This document shows positions 25,294 through 33,871 of a DNA stretch of 64,000 bases, in pieces. Numbering within the stretch: the stretch's first letter is position 1; each line of letters begins with the position of its first letter. The notes beneath the pieces were generated by a model. The model did not search any database and was not told the origin of the DNA. It was given only the letters and a program-made list of their open reading frames with translations. Location of the stretch: the NCBI RefSeq assembly GCF_006658505.1, contig NZ_VFUZ01000012.1, positions 1-64,000 of the forward strand, in the 5' to 3' direction. This DNA comes from Mesorhizobium sp. B2-4-15. Lineage in GTDB: Bacteria > Pseudomonadota > Alphaproteobacteria > Rhizobiales > Rhizobiaceae. Made by a program: the position numbers and the translations under genes.

Positions 25294-25893
25294 ATGGCCC
25301 CGGTCAAGGTCGATCCCGCCAAGGTCCGGGAATTTCCCGACGCGGCCAGTTTTTACACCTGGCTCAGCGAGCACCACGCCACGGAAACCGAAGTGTGGAT
25401 CAAGGTGCACAAGGTCGGTTCGGGGCTGAAGTCGATAACGCCCAAGGAGGCCATCGACGTCGTGCTGTGCTTCGGCTGGATCGACGCGGTGCGCAAGGGG
25501 CTGGACGAGAACAGCTTCCTGCAGCGCTACACGCCGCGCGGCAGGAAGAGCATCTGGAGCAAGATCAACATCGACAATGTCGCGCGGCTGGTCGAGGAGG
25601 GCCGCATGACCGAGCATGGGCTCAAGCAGGTCGAGGCGGCCAAGGCCGACGGGCGCTGGGCGCGCGCCTATGGCAGCGGCAAGGAGATGAAAATCCCCGA
25701 CGATCTGCAGGCGGCGATCGATGCGGAACCCGAGGCCAAGAAGATGCTGGAAAAGCTCAGCGCGCAGAACCGCTTCGCGCTCGCCTTCCGCACCCACAAC
25801 ATGAAGACAGAGGCCGGCCGCAGGAAGAAGATCGAGACCTTCGTCGCGATGCTGAAGCGCGGCGAGACGATCCATCCACAGGGCAAGAAGTAG
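25294..25893 (+). CDS. YdeI/OmpD-associated family protein
   Basis: 199 residues. The body matches the YdeI-like family: FYTWLSEHHATETEVWIKVHK, ITPKEAIDVVLCFGWIDA, QRYTPRGRKSIWSKINI and the C-terminal RRKKIETFVAMLKRGE. The family has a DUF1905-like alpha/beta fold with a basic C-terminal bacteriocin-protection (OmdA) motif. Its molecular role is not settled. It ends 5 bp before the convergent GST gene. Confidence 0.88.
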   Translation: MAPVKVDPAKVREFPDAASFYTWLSEHHATETEVWIKVHKVGSGLKSITPKEAIDVVLCFGWIDAVRKGLDENSFLQRYTPRGRKSIWSKINIDNVARLVEEGRMTEHGLKQVEAAKADGRWARAYGSGKEMKIPDDLQAAIDAEPEAKKMLEKLSAQNRFALAFRTHNMKTEAGRRKKIETFVAMLKRGETIHPQGKK

Positions 25894-25898
25894 AGCTC

Positions 25899-26528
25899 TC
25901 AGGCTCCAGAATGTGGGTCGATGCCATAGGGATGGACCGGGTAGCCTGGACCGATGGCTTCGCGCACGCGGCCGGCCCAGGCGAGCAATGCCGGGTAGTC
26001 CGGAAGAGAGAATCCGCAATCCCCGGCGCGGTGGCTGTAGGCATGGACGGCGATGTCGGCGACGGTGAGATCGTTTCCGGTGAGGAAGCGCGTCTCGCCA
26101 AGGCCGCGGTTCAGGGCGGCGAGTGTTCGTGCTCCGGCTTCGCGCTTGCCGGCCACCATGGCCTGGTTGCGCTCAAGTCGTCCGGTCAGGGTCCAGAAGC
26201 GCAGCGAGCCGATGACGGGCTCGACATTGTATTGTTCGAAGAACAGCCACTGCATGACCTTGGCCCGCCGGTAGCGGTCGGCCGGCAGCAGGGGCGTGCC
26301 TTCGGCGAGATAGGTGAGGATCGCATTGGATTCGGCGATGGCGCTGCCGTCTTCGAGCTGAAGCACCGGGACCGCGCCCGCCGGGTTGAGCGCCAGGAAC
26401 GCGTCGGTATGGCTCTCGCCCTCGAAAATCGAGACGATGCGCGTGTCGTAAGGAATCTTCAGCAGTCCGAGCAGGACGCGGACTTTCCAGCCATTCTGCG
26501 ATGGCAGATAATCATGAAGCGTGAGCAT
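25899..26528 (-). CDS. Glutathione S-transferase family protein
   Basis: 209 residues. The N-terminal thioredoxin-fold domain begins LTLHDYLPSQNGWKVRVLL (Ser in place of the YghU-type pattern, near the GSH thiol), with NPAGAVPVLQLEDGSAIAESNAIL carrying the cis-Pro and the Glu-Ser that bind the glutathione gamma-glutamyl group. A helical C-terminal domain follows from about residue 85. Likely a cytosolic detoxification enzyme. Confidence 0.9.
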   Translation of the reverse strand: MLTLHDYLPSQNGWKVRVLLGLLKIPYDTRIVSIFEGESHTDAFLALNPAGAVPVLQLEDGSAIAESNAILTYLAEGTPLLPADRYRRAKVMQWLFFEQYNVEPVIGSLRFWTLTGRLERNQAMVAGKREAGARTLAALNRGLGETRFLTGNDLTVADIAVHAYSHRAGDCGFSLPDYPALLAWAGRVREAIGPGYPVHPYGIDPHSGA

Positions 26529-26645
26529 GGCCGATCCTCGTGATGGATCGATGCTCGCATGGTGCGCTGCGCGCCGACACCCGATTCATGCGTTCGGTCA
26601 GTCCACAGGGGCTATGTGCCGCTGCTCGGATATGTCGGCACTTGA

Positions 26646-26807
26646 ACACCCCCCTCTGGCCTGCCGGCCATCTCCCCCGCAAGGGGGGAGATCGGCAGCT
26701 TCAACCTTGCCACCCGGCACTGGGGAATTTGGCGATTGGTGAGAGCCGCGGTGACGTCCAATCTCCCCCTTGCGGGGGAGATGTCCGGTAGGACAGAGGG
26801 GGGTGTG
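26646..26807. repeat. Paired palindromic repeat family B (copy 2)
   Basis: The left arm ACACCCCCCTCTGGCCTGCC and a right arm GGTAGGACAGAGGGGGGTGT are mirrored, each containing a CTCCCCC/GGGGGAG hairpin. It fills most of the 340-bp gap between the GST gene and the next small gene. Confidence 0.85.
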
Positions 26808-26868
26808 ACGGAACGCAACGTCGCGAAAAAAGCGGGCCATTCACTGTTCCTCGAGGTGATGGTTGCTG

Positions 26869-27180
26869 TCACTGGTCGAGGTCGACCGGTGTCACGCCCA
26901 GAAGCTTCAAGGCGTTGGCGTAGGTCCGGATGCCTTGCGCCTGCTTGCGCTCGGCACAGAACCGGTTCGCTCTGTCCTGGAGTGCCGTTGCCTGGGCGAT
27001 CTGGCTCGCATTGGCACCGGGTGCGGCTTTGGTCCGGATGGCCCCGTCAAGTTGAAGACCGAGCCGGCTGCAATATTCGCTCCGGGTAACCGCCGCTTCC
27101 GCGCTCGACTGTGCGACCGCAAGCATGGCGAGAGAAATGCCGGTTACGGCACCGATCCATCCGGTCGAACGTCGTTGCAT
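26869..27180 (-). CDS. Small secreted hypothetical protein
   Basis: 103 residues from ATG 27180 (MQRRSTGWIGAVTG), where a signal peptide (about residues 1-27, ending SAEA) is evident. The longer open frame runs into a repeat and is rejected. The mature part has two Cys, YCSRLGLQLDGAI and RANRFCAERKQAQGIRTYANALKLLG, and resembles small helical periplasmic proteins. No family name known. Confidence 0.65.
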   Translation of the reverse strand: MQRRSTGWIGAVTGISLAMLAVAQSSAEAAVTRSEYCSRLGLQLDGAIRTKAAPGANASQIAQATALQDRANRFCAERKQAQGIRTYANALKLLGVTPVDLDQ

Positions 27181-27314
27181 TGTCAGGCCATCCCTTTGCG
27201 TCGGCGCGGCGGGCCGCTGTCCGGTTGCCGCGGGGCTGCTTATGCCTGCTGATGTTTTCCTTAGTTTTTCTGAGGTGTTGAATCTTGTTTCTGGAGTGTT
27301 TCCGGGAGGGATTT

Positions 27315-27460
27315 CCTTCTCCCCTTGTGGGAGAAGGTGGATCGGCGCGCAGCGCCGAGACGGTTGAGGGGTGTTGGACGGAGTGCCGTCGGTGCCAAGC
27401 TGGAGCACCCCTCATCCGACCTCGCTGCGCGAGGCCACCTTCTCCCACAGGGGGAGAAGG
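27315..27460. repeat. Paired palindromic repeat family C (copy 3)
   Basis: The outer arms CCTTCTCCCCTTGTGGGAGA and its complement are mirrored, with the GGCGCGCAGCGCC inner stem on the left and CCTCGCTGCGCGAGG on the right. It lies about 105 bp before the ABC-F gene. Confidence 0.85.
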
Positions 27461-27566
27461 AAGAGTGTCGCGCTATCTGCGGCGCTTCTGCCTCTTCCCC
27501 CCGCACTGTCATTCGCGTAAGGGCGCGGGCAAATCCTCCAATCCGCTTGAGCTTCCCGGACCTCCC

Positions 27567-29189
27567 ATGATCAGACTTGAAAGCATCGGCAAGCAGAACG
27601 GCCGACAGATCGTCTTCATTGAGGCCTCTGCCGCCTTGCAGAAGGGCGAGAAGGTCGGCCTTGTCGGTCCGAACGGCGCCGGCAAGACGACGCTGTTTCG
27701 CATGATCACCGGCCAGGAGCAGCCCGACGAGGGCCAGGTGCAGGTCGATCGCGGCGTCACCATCGGCTATTTCAGCCAGGATGTCGGCGACATGGCGGGC
27801 CACAGCGCGGTCACCGAGGTGATGAACGGCGCCGGGCCGGTGAGCGAGGTGGCGGCCGAGATGGCGGAACTCGAGGCCGCCATGGCCGATCCCGACCAGG
27901 CCGACCGGATGGACGAGATCATCGAGAAATACGGCGAGGCGCAGCACCGCTTCGAGGAGCTCGACGGCTATGCGCTCGACGGCCGGGCACGTGAGGTGCT
28001 GGACGGCCTGGGCTTCAGCCAGGAGATGATGGACGGCGATGTCGGCAAGCTCTCCGGCGGCTGGAAGATGCGCGTGGCACTGGCCCGCATCCTGTTGATG
28101 CGGCCCGACGTCATGCTGCTCGACGAGCCTTCCAACCATCTGGATCTCGAAAGCCTGATCTGGCTGGAGCAGTTCCTCAAGGGCTATGACGGCGCGCTCT
28201 TGATGACCTCGCATGACCGCGAGTTCATGAACCGCATCGTCAACAAGATCGTCGAGATCGATGCCGGTTCGCTCACCGCTTATTCGGGCAACTATGAATT
28301 CTACCAGCAGCAGCGGGCGATCGCCGACAAGCAGCAGCAGGCGCAGTTCGAGCGCCAGCAGGCGATGCTGGCCAAGGAGATCGCCTTCATCGAGCGCTTC
28401 AAGGCGCGCGCCTCGCACGCCGCGCAGGTGCAGAGCCGGGTGAAGAAGCTCGACAAGATCGACCGCGTCGAGCCGCCCAAGCGCCGCCAGGTGGTGAATT
28501 TCGAGTTCCAGCCGGCGCCGCGCTGCGGCGAGGATGTCGTGACCTTGAAGAACGTCCACAAGGCCTATGGCAGCCGCACCATCTATGAAGGGCTCGACTT
28601 CCAGGTCCGCCGCCGCGAGCGCTGGTGCATCATGGGCGTCAATGGCGCCGGCAAGTCGACGCTCTTGAAGCTGGTGGCGGGCGCATCCGACCCCGACACC
28701 GGCACGGTGGCGCGGGGGCCGAGTGTGAAAATGGGCTATTTCGCCCAGCACGCCATGGAACTGCTCGAAGGCGAGCGCACCGTGTTCCAGACGCTGGAGG
28801 ACAATTTCCCGCAGGCCGGCCAGGCGCCGCTTCGCGCACTCGCCGGCTGCTTCGGCTTTTCCGGCGACGAGATCGAGAAGAAATGCCGGGTGCTGTCGGG
28901 CGGCGAGAAGGCGCGGCTAGTGATGGCGCTGATGCTGTTCGACCCGCCCAACCTGCTGGTGCTCGACGAGCCGACCAACCATCTGGACATCACCACCAAG
29001 CAGATGCTGATCGAGGCACTGTCACAGTATGAAGGCACGATGCTGTTCGTCTCGCACGACCGGCACTTTTTGGCCGCGCTCTCCAACCGCGTGCTGGAGC
29101 TGACCCCGGAAGGTATCCACACCTATGGCGGCGGCTACACGGAGTATGTGGAGAGGACAGGACAGGAAGCGCCGGGATTGCGGAGCTAG
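27567..29189 (+). CDS. ABC-F family ATPase (ribosome-associated, Uup/YbiT-like)
   Basis: 540 residues from ATG 27567 (MIRLESIGKQNG). The longer frame upstream runs through a repeat and is not coding. Two nucleotide-binding domains are present: Walker A GPNGAGKT at residues 34-41 and GVNGAGKS in the second half, signatures LSGGWKMRVAL and LSGGEKARLVMAL, and Walker B/Glu in LLDEPSNHLD and VLDEPTNHLD. There are no membrane segments. A charged helical linker (about 240-320, rich in Gln/Lys/Arg) matches the P-site tRNA-interaction motif of ABC-F translation factors. It probably rescues or tunes stalled ribosomes. Which subfamily it belongs to I cannot decide. Confidence 0.92.
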   Translation: MIRLESIGKQNGRQIVFIEASAALQKGEKVGLVGPNGAGKTTLFRMITGQEQPDEGQVQVDRGVTIGYFSQDVGDMAGHSAVTEVMNGAGPVSEVAAEMAELEAAMADPDQADRMDEIIEKYGEAQHRFEELDGYALDGRAREVLDGLGFSQEMMDGDVGKLSGGWKMRVALARILLMRPDVMLLDEPSNHLDLESLIWLEQFLKGYDGALLMTSHDREFMNRIVNKIVEIDAGSLTAYSGNYEFYQQQRAIADKQQQAQFERQQAMLAKEIAFIERFKARASHAAQVQSRVKKLDKIDRVEPPKRRQVVNFEFQPAPRCGEDVVTLKNVHKAYGSRTIYEGLDFQVRRRERWCIMGVNGAGKSTLLKLVAGASDPDTGTVARGPSVKMGYFAQHAMELLEGERTVFQTLEDNFPQAGQAPLRALAGCFGFSGDEIEKKCRVLSGGEKARLVMALMLFDPPNLLVLDEPTNHLDITTKQMLIEALSQYEGTMLFVSHDRHFLAALSNRVLELTPEGIHTYGGGYTEYVERTGQEAPGLRS

Positions 29190-29330
29190 GGACGACCCAT
29201 CGCGGCCACCCGGCTCGCGATTGTATACGCCGGCCTGGTGCAACCACGTCCCGGGCTGCCTTATCAGAGCGATCTCCTTGTGGGGCAAGAGTTCCATGTA
29301 CTCTCTGCAAAGGCTGGGAAAGGCTTCGGG

Positions 29331-29663
29331 ATGAGCATTGCGGTGAGACTTGCAATGTCGGTGGCATTGGCCGCGGCAGTGGCTGGGTGTGCGACCTCTC
29401 CGGTCGACTACGGAGCGTCGCTTTCGCCGCGGGACCAGAAATGGGCGTCGCCGGAATGCCAGCGGGCCCGGGCGGCGGCGGCTGATTACGAAGTTCGCGA
29501 AAAGCAGCACCCGGGTTGGGAATTCGCGGCGCTTGGCCCGTACGGGCTGGGGCTCATAGCAGCCGTCAAGGAGCACGAGCAGAAGCAGCGAAAGCTGTTC
29601 GCCCGCAACGTGCATCTGCAATGTTCAAGCCTCCCCCTGCCGAAGGAGTTGCAGGGGATTTGA
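29331..29663 (+). CDS. Putative small lipoprotein
   Basis: 110 residues from ATG 29331. The N-terminus MSIAVRLAMSVALAAAVAGC ends in a lipobox (VAGC), so the Cys20 should be lipidated and the mature protein held at the membrane. The mature part is charged and helical (REKQHPGWEFAALGPYG, then KEHEQKQRKLFARN). No family recognised. A weak ribosome-binding site precedes the ATG. Confidence 0.7.
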   Translation: MSIAVRLAMSVALAAAVAGCATSPVDYGASLSPRDQKWASPECQRARAAAADYEVREKQHPGWEFAALGPYGLGLIAAVKEHEQKQRKLFARNVHLQCSSLPLPKELQGI

Positions 29664-29734
29664 GCCCCGCCGGCGAAAGTCAGGCGAAATATCCTTAGCC
29701 ATGCTCGCCCTCGAAGCTGAGGTGCCTCCCGGCT

Positions 29735-30388
29735 TCATCCACCGTTCGATGCGTTGGTGAAAACCGCCAGCTGGGCGGCGAAGGCGCGCTGGAAGGCAGG
29801 CCGCGCTTCGCCGCGCGCGACATAGGCTGCGAGGTTTGGGTATTCCTCCAGCAAGCCCGACCGCTTCAACCGGCGCAGCACCATTATCATCAGAAGGTCG
29901 CCGGCGCTGAAGGCACCGTCGAGCCACTCGGCATCGCCGAGCCGGTCGGAGAGTTCGCCGAGGCGACCGCGGATCCGGTTCTCGACCATGGGCAGGCGCT
30001 GCTCGTGCCAGCTCTCCTTGCCTTCGACGAGCACGGCGACTTCCCGTTCGACGATCGCCGGCTCCATCGTGCTGACGGCGGCAAACATCCACATGACCGC
30101 GCGCGCTCGGGCATTCGAGTCATTGGGCAGCAGGCCCGCATGGCGCTCGGCGATATGGAACACGATCGCGCCGGAGTCGAACAGAACGAGATCGCCTTGC
30201 TCATAGGTCGGAATCTGCCCGAAAGGCTGCAGCGCACGGTGCGCGGGCTCCTTCATCGCGCGGAACGACACGAGGCGAACGTCGTAGGGCTGGCCCACTT
30301 CCTCCAGCGCCCAGCGAACGCGCATGTCGCGTGCCTGTCCGCTGCCGCGGTCGGGGGATCGTGCAAAGGCGGTGATGGTGGGGGTCAT
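29735..30388 (-). CDS. Glutathione S-transferase family protein
   Basis: 217 residues from ATG 30388 (MTPTITAFARSPDRGSGQ), which matches where GST homology begins. An upstream ATG at 30442 adds a non-conserved leader. The N-terminal domain has RWALEEVGQPYDVRLVSF, FGQIPTYEQGDLVLFDSGAIVFHIAE (cis-Pro, and Asp-Ser for glutathione binding), and the C-terminal helices carry MIMVLRRLKRSGLLEEYPNLAAYVARGEARPAFQRA. A likely cytosolic detoxification enzyme, distinct in sequence from the GST at 25899. Confidence 0.88.
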   Translation of the reverse strand: MTPTITAFARSPDRGSGQARDMRVRWALEEVGQPYDVRLVSFRAMKEPAHRALQPFGQIPTYEQGDLVLFDSGAIVFHIAERHAGLLPNDSNARARAVMWMFAAVSTMEPAIVEREVAVLVEGKESWHEQRLPMVENRIRGRLGELSDRLGDAEWLDGAFSAGDLLMIMVLRRLKRSGLLEEYPNLAAYVARGEARPAFQRAFAAQLAVFTNASNGG

Positions 30389-30534
30389 CGGAAAGGCTCC
30401 GGATGGGGTGATCGGTCGGGTGTCGGTCGTTGCGCTTGGCACCCATAGGACGAGCGACCGGTGTCGTTCCCGACAAGTTGTTCCGGGTTTGCGCCGTTCG
30501 GTCTCGCGGGCCGAACCCGCTGACTCCCCCCAGG

Positions 30535-31254
30535 TTAGCGGAGCAGTCCTTCCGCCTCGAACGTGTCCCAGCCTTCGAGCTTTGGCGCTGGAGCATCGTC
30601 CTTTGCCGAATTTCTGGTCTTGCGAGCCTTGTCCGTCCGCTTGCCTGCACGAGTGAGCGCCGCCTTGCCGGCCCCGCGCCGTCTGTTTTCGGACACTTCC
30701 CGCGCATCGTCCTCCCGCCAGGCGGTCGCCAGGTCACGATCGAGAATGTCCTCGATGTGCCGTGGGTCGAAGACATGGAAGGTTACCTTCCTGGATCGCC
30801 CGCGCATCTTCACGGTGCGCGTGCCGATGCTCTTCAGGCGGCCATCCCTCAGCCATTTGTGACGCTCGCGCGAAGAGATGGTGAGAATATCCTCCGCCTC
30901 TCGCGGAAGCACGGCCAGGGCTTCGATCCCCTCCAGCGTGGTGGAGATGGCCGCCGAAGCGGACTGGAACGCATCCGCGTCGGCTTGCGGCATGCGCAAC
31001 ACGATGCGGCCCGTCTCGGCCCTGGCGAATTTCCTCACCGTCCACGGCAGCCTGGCGCGGATTTCGCGTTCGATGCCCTTGAGGCGCAAGGAGGAGCCAA
31101 GCGTCGCCGATGGCGGCAGCGGCCATTCGGCGACCGTTGACGGGGTGGCGGTGCTCATGCCGCGCTTCGCTGGGCGGTCAGGGGCGGCGATCGCCGCAAC
31201 AATGCCGCTCAGGATATCGCGAAAGGAACCGCGCTGTCTTTTCGCCGGGTTCAT
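30535..31254 (-). CDS. Hypothetical basic protein with a helix-turn-helix-like segment
   Basis: 239 residues. I do not recognise the family. The N-terminus is Arg/Pro-rich, the centre contains ILTISSRERHKWLRDGRLKS followed by RTVKMRGRSRKVTFHVFD, which reads like an excisionase-type or MerR-type DNA-binding segment, and the C-terminal 60 residues are Lys/Arg/Ala-rich. It may bind DNA. A GGAAC-N17-GGTT site (31309-31334, minus strand) lies 55 bp upstream, a weaker fit to the stress promoter. Confidence 0.65.
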   Translation of the reverse strand: MNPAKRQRGSFRDILSGIVAAIAAPDRPAKRGMSTATPSTVAEWPLPPSATLGSSLRLKGIEREIRARLPWTVRKFARAETGRIVLRMPQADADAFQSASAAISTTLEGIEALAVLPREAEDILTISSRERHKWLRDGRLKSIGTRTVKMRGRSRKVTFHVFDPRHIEDILDRDLATAWREDDAREVSENRRRGAGKAALTRAGKRTDKARKTRNSAKDDAPAPKLEGWDTFEAEGLLR

Positions 31255-31554
31255 GTCTCATCTTCGCTCTTCAGGTGCCTCCGTGGAACGGCGGTTCGCA
31301 CAGCAGACAACCGAAACCGGGCTCAAACAGTTCCTTTAGCACGGGGAACCGCTGGAAGGCTCGATTTCATCGGCGAAGGTCGCCGTGCCAAGCCAAGGCG
31401 TTACGTTGATCCGCAACGGGTAGGACGGACGCGCGAAAGGACAGGCAAAGACGAATTGCCGTCGTTGATTTTTTCAACGGTCGCTCGCGATAGTGCCCGG
31501 TCATCATTTGGAACACCGATCTCCAGCCGCTCGCACCTGACAGCCTCGACCGCC
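31255..31554. other. Intergenic, weak stress-promoter-like site only
   Basis: About 300 bp between a hypothetical gene and the end of the ABC-importer operon. Apart from GGAAC-N17-GGTT on the minus strand at 31309-31334 (equal to GGAAC-N19-TT) I see nothing in it, and no clear operon terminator. Confidence 0.35.
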
Positions 31555-32736
31555 CTACGAAATCCGCCGCCCGCTTTCGTCCAGAAGCACGCAGCCTTCG
31601 GGGTCGAAGCCGAGGTCGATCACCTCGCCTTCGCGAAGCACGCGGCCACTGATCGATGCGTTGGCGCGGATGTTGGTCCTGCCGCCGATATCGACCTCGT
31701 AGATGGCGCTGCCGCCCAGGTAGGAGGCGGAGACGACACGGCCGGACAGCCGGTTGGCGCTCGCCGCCGCGCCGACCGACAGTTTCTGCGGCCGCACCAC
31801 CACCGTGACATTGCTGGCTTGGGCAAGCGGCCTTGGGCAGGCCACGTTGATCGTCTGGCCGGTGGCAAGCACCATCGTCGCTGTGCCCTGGCCGGACACG
31901 CTCACCGTCCCGGCAAGCATGTTGGCCTTGCCGAGGAAATCGGCGACGAAGGCGGTGGCGGGCCGCTCATAGACTTCTTCCGGCGTGCCGATCTGCTCGG
32001 CCGAGCCGGCGTTCATCACCACGATGCGATCCGACATCGAAAGCGCTTCTTCCTGGTCGTGGGTGACGAAGATGGCGGTGATGCCGGTTTCCTTCTGGAT
32101 CTTCTTGATCTCGACGCGCATCTCCTCGCGCATGTTGGCGTCGAGCGCCGACAGCGGCTCGTCGAGCAAAAGCACCTGCGGCTCGAAGACGATGGCGCGG
32201 GCGAGCGCGATGCGCTGCTGCTGGCCGCCCGACAGTTGCGACGGCAGTTTCTTCTCGCTGCCCGGCAGCCGCACCATCTCGAGCGCCTTGCCGACCCTGC
32301 GCTTGATCTCGGGCTTCGGCACGTTGCGGTACTTCAGGCCGAAGGCGACATTGTCGAACACGGTCTTGTGCGGGAACAGCGCGTAGCTCTGGAAGACCAG
32401 GCCGATGTTGCGCCTGTAGATCGGCACGTCGTCGACCCGCTGCCCGCCGATCATGATCTGGCCGCCCGAAATGTCGACCAGGCCGGCGATGGAGCGCAGG
32501 ATCGTGGTCTTGCCGCAGCCCGATGGCCCGAGCAGGGTGACGAAGCTGCCCTTGCGGATCGACAGCGAGAAGTCGCGCACGGCGACGAACTTGCCATAGG
32601 CGATGTCGATGTTGCGGAATTCGACCGCCGGGCTGTTCGCCTCGGCGCCGACCGGGGCGGGTCTCGCCGCGCCGGCTTTGGCCACCCCGGCCGTTTCCGG
32701 CCGGGGTGCTTCGGTCAGGTTCTGGCTGTCAGGCAC
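31555..32736 (-). CDS. ABC importer ATPase, spermidine/putrescine (PotA) type
   Basis: 393 residues. Walker A GPSGCGKT at residues 70-77, Q-loop VFQSYALFPH at 114-123, signature LSGGQQQR at 168-175 and Walker B VLLLDEP at 188-194. The C-terminal third (from about 280) is a TOBE-type regulatory domain, as in PotA/CysA-like CUT1/MOI importers. The N-terminus is about 35 residues longer than usual. Its start overlaps the end of the binding-protein gene by 8 bp, last in a four-gene operon. It powers uptake through the two permeases upstream. Confidence 0.92.
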   Translation of the reverse strand: MPDSQNLTEAPRPETAGVAKAGAARPAPVGAEANSPAVEFRNIDIAYGKFVAVRDFSLSIRKGSFVTLLGPSGCGKTTILRSIAGLVDISGGQIMIGGQRVDDVPIYRRNIGLVFQSYALFPHKTVFDNVAFGLKYRNVPKPEIKRRVGKALEMVRLPGSEKKLPSQLSGGQQQRIALARAIVFEPQVLLLDEPLSALDANMREEMRVEIKKIQKETGITAIFVTHDQEEALSMSDRIVVMNAGSAEQIGTPEEVYERPATAFVADFLGKANMLAGTVSVSGQGTATMVLATGQTINVACPRPLAQASNVTVVVRPQKLSVGAAASANRLSGRVVSASYLGGSAIYEVDIGGRTNIRANASISGRVLREGEVIDLGFDPEGCVLLDESGRRIS

Positions 32737-33871
32737 CTTTGGAGATCCTGTTCCACTGCTTGGTCCAGGCGTCCTCGTTGGTCGCCCAGTAGACCGGATC
32801 GGCGAAGGTCAGCGTCTTCATCGTCCCCGTCTTGTCGAAGGCCGGCAGCTTCTCGATCTTCTCGGTCAGCTTGACCTTGGTCGGGTCGAGCGACGGCGGA
32901 TAGCTCTGGCCTTCCGCCACCGCGATCGAGGTCGCCGGGTCGAGCATGAAGTTGATCAGCTCCTCGCACTCGGCCATCGGCGAGCCCTTCAGGATCAGCA
33001 TGTCCTCCATCCAGGCATAGGAGCCCGCAGGATCGAGATAGCCGATCGGATGGCCCTGGTCCTGCAATGCGGCGACCCGGCCCGACCAGGCGTCGGTCAC
33101 CACGATCTCGCCTTTGGAAAGCAGGTCCATCAGTTCCGCGCCGGAACTCCAGAACTTCTTGGCAAGGTCGCGCGTCTCGCGCACCTTGGCCCAGATCGCG
33201 TCCATGTCCTTGATGTTGTTGGGGTCCTGTCCGGTGGCGAGTGCCGCGTACCAGACCCGCGTCGTCATGTCGTCATAGCCGCCGACCTTGCCGGCGTACT
33301 TCTTGTCGAGCAGAAGTGCCGCGCCCTTTTGCTTGGCCTCTTCCGGCGAAATCACCTTGGTGTTGTAGGCGATGCCTGTCGTGCCGTAGTCGTAGGGCAC
33401 CGCCGACAGCTTCGGCGTCAGCTTGCGGAACGGCTCGATCATCGGCTGCAGCACATTCACCATGTTGGGAATGTTGGCCTCGTTGATCTCCGAGGTCAGG
33501 CCGCCGTTGACGTATTTGATGTAGTAGTTGACGCCGGAGGAATGGATGACCTGGTAGTCGCCGGGCTTGGCGGTCTTGATCTTGGTGATGATCTCGTCCT
33601 CGTCGCCGAACGTGCCCTGGACCACCTTGATCTTGGTCTTGGCCGTGTAGGGCTGGAAGGCATATTTGTCGATCGCGTCCTGCACCGTGCCGCCCCAGCC
33701 GTCGAAGCGGACCTGTTCGACGGCCGCGAGCGCCTGCCGCATCCATGGCATGTCGAGGCCCGCCGCGGCGGCCGCGGCAGCCGTCAGCGTCAGGAAGGTG
33801 CGGCGGCTGACACCGCCATTCATGTATCGGTCTTGCAGCCGTTCCAGCCGCTTGCTGTTGGTGAGTTTCAT
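32729..33871 (-). CDS. ABC importer substrate-binding protein, PotD-like
   Basis: 380 residues. A twin-arginine signal (SRRTFLT at residues 22-28, then an Ala-rich core) implies export of the folded protein to the periplasm. The mature part has the family 1 binding-protein pattern: WGGTVQDAIDKYAFQPYTAKT, DYQVIHSSGVNYYIKYVNGGL, PYDYGTTGIAYN and LSKGEIVVTDAWSGRVAAL, as in spermidine/putrescine-type binding proteins. The ligand is probably a polyamine or another small amine, but the sequence does not settle it. It overlaps the permease gene upstream by 4 bp. Confidence 0.9.
   Translation of the reverse strand: MKLTNSKRLERLQDRYMNGGVSRRTFLTLTAAAAAAAGLDMPWMRQALAAVEQVRFDGWGGTVQDAIDKYAFQPYTAKTKIKVVQGTFGDEDEIITKIKTAKPGDYQVIHSSGVNYYIKYVNGGLTSEINEANIPNMVNVLQPMIEPFRKLTPKLSAVPYDYGTTGIAYNTKVISPEEAKQKGAALLLDKKYAGKVGGYDDMTTRVWYAALATGQDPNNIKDMDAIWAKVRETRDLAKKFWSSGAELMDLLSKGEIVVTDAWSGRVAALQDQGHPIGYLDPAGSYAWMEDMLILKGSPMAECEELINFMLDPATSIAVAEGQSYPPSLDPTKVKLTEKIEKLPAFDKTGTMKTLTFADPVYWATNEDAWTKQWNRISKGA

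Noticed and set aside
30262..30290. GGAAC-N16-CGTA as a stress promoter
   Set aside because: It lies inside the GST coding region on the other strand and has no gene start downstream.
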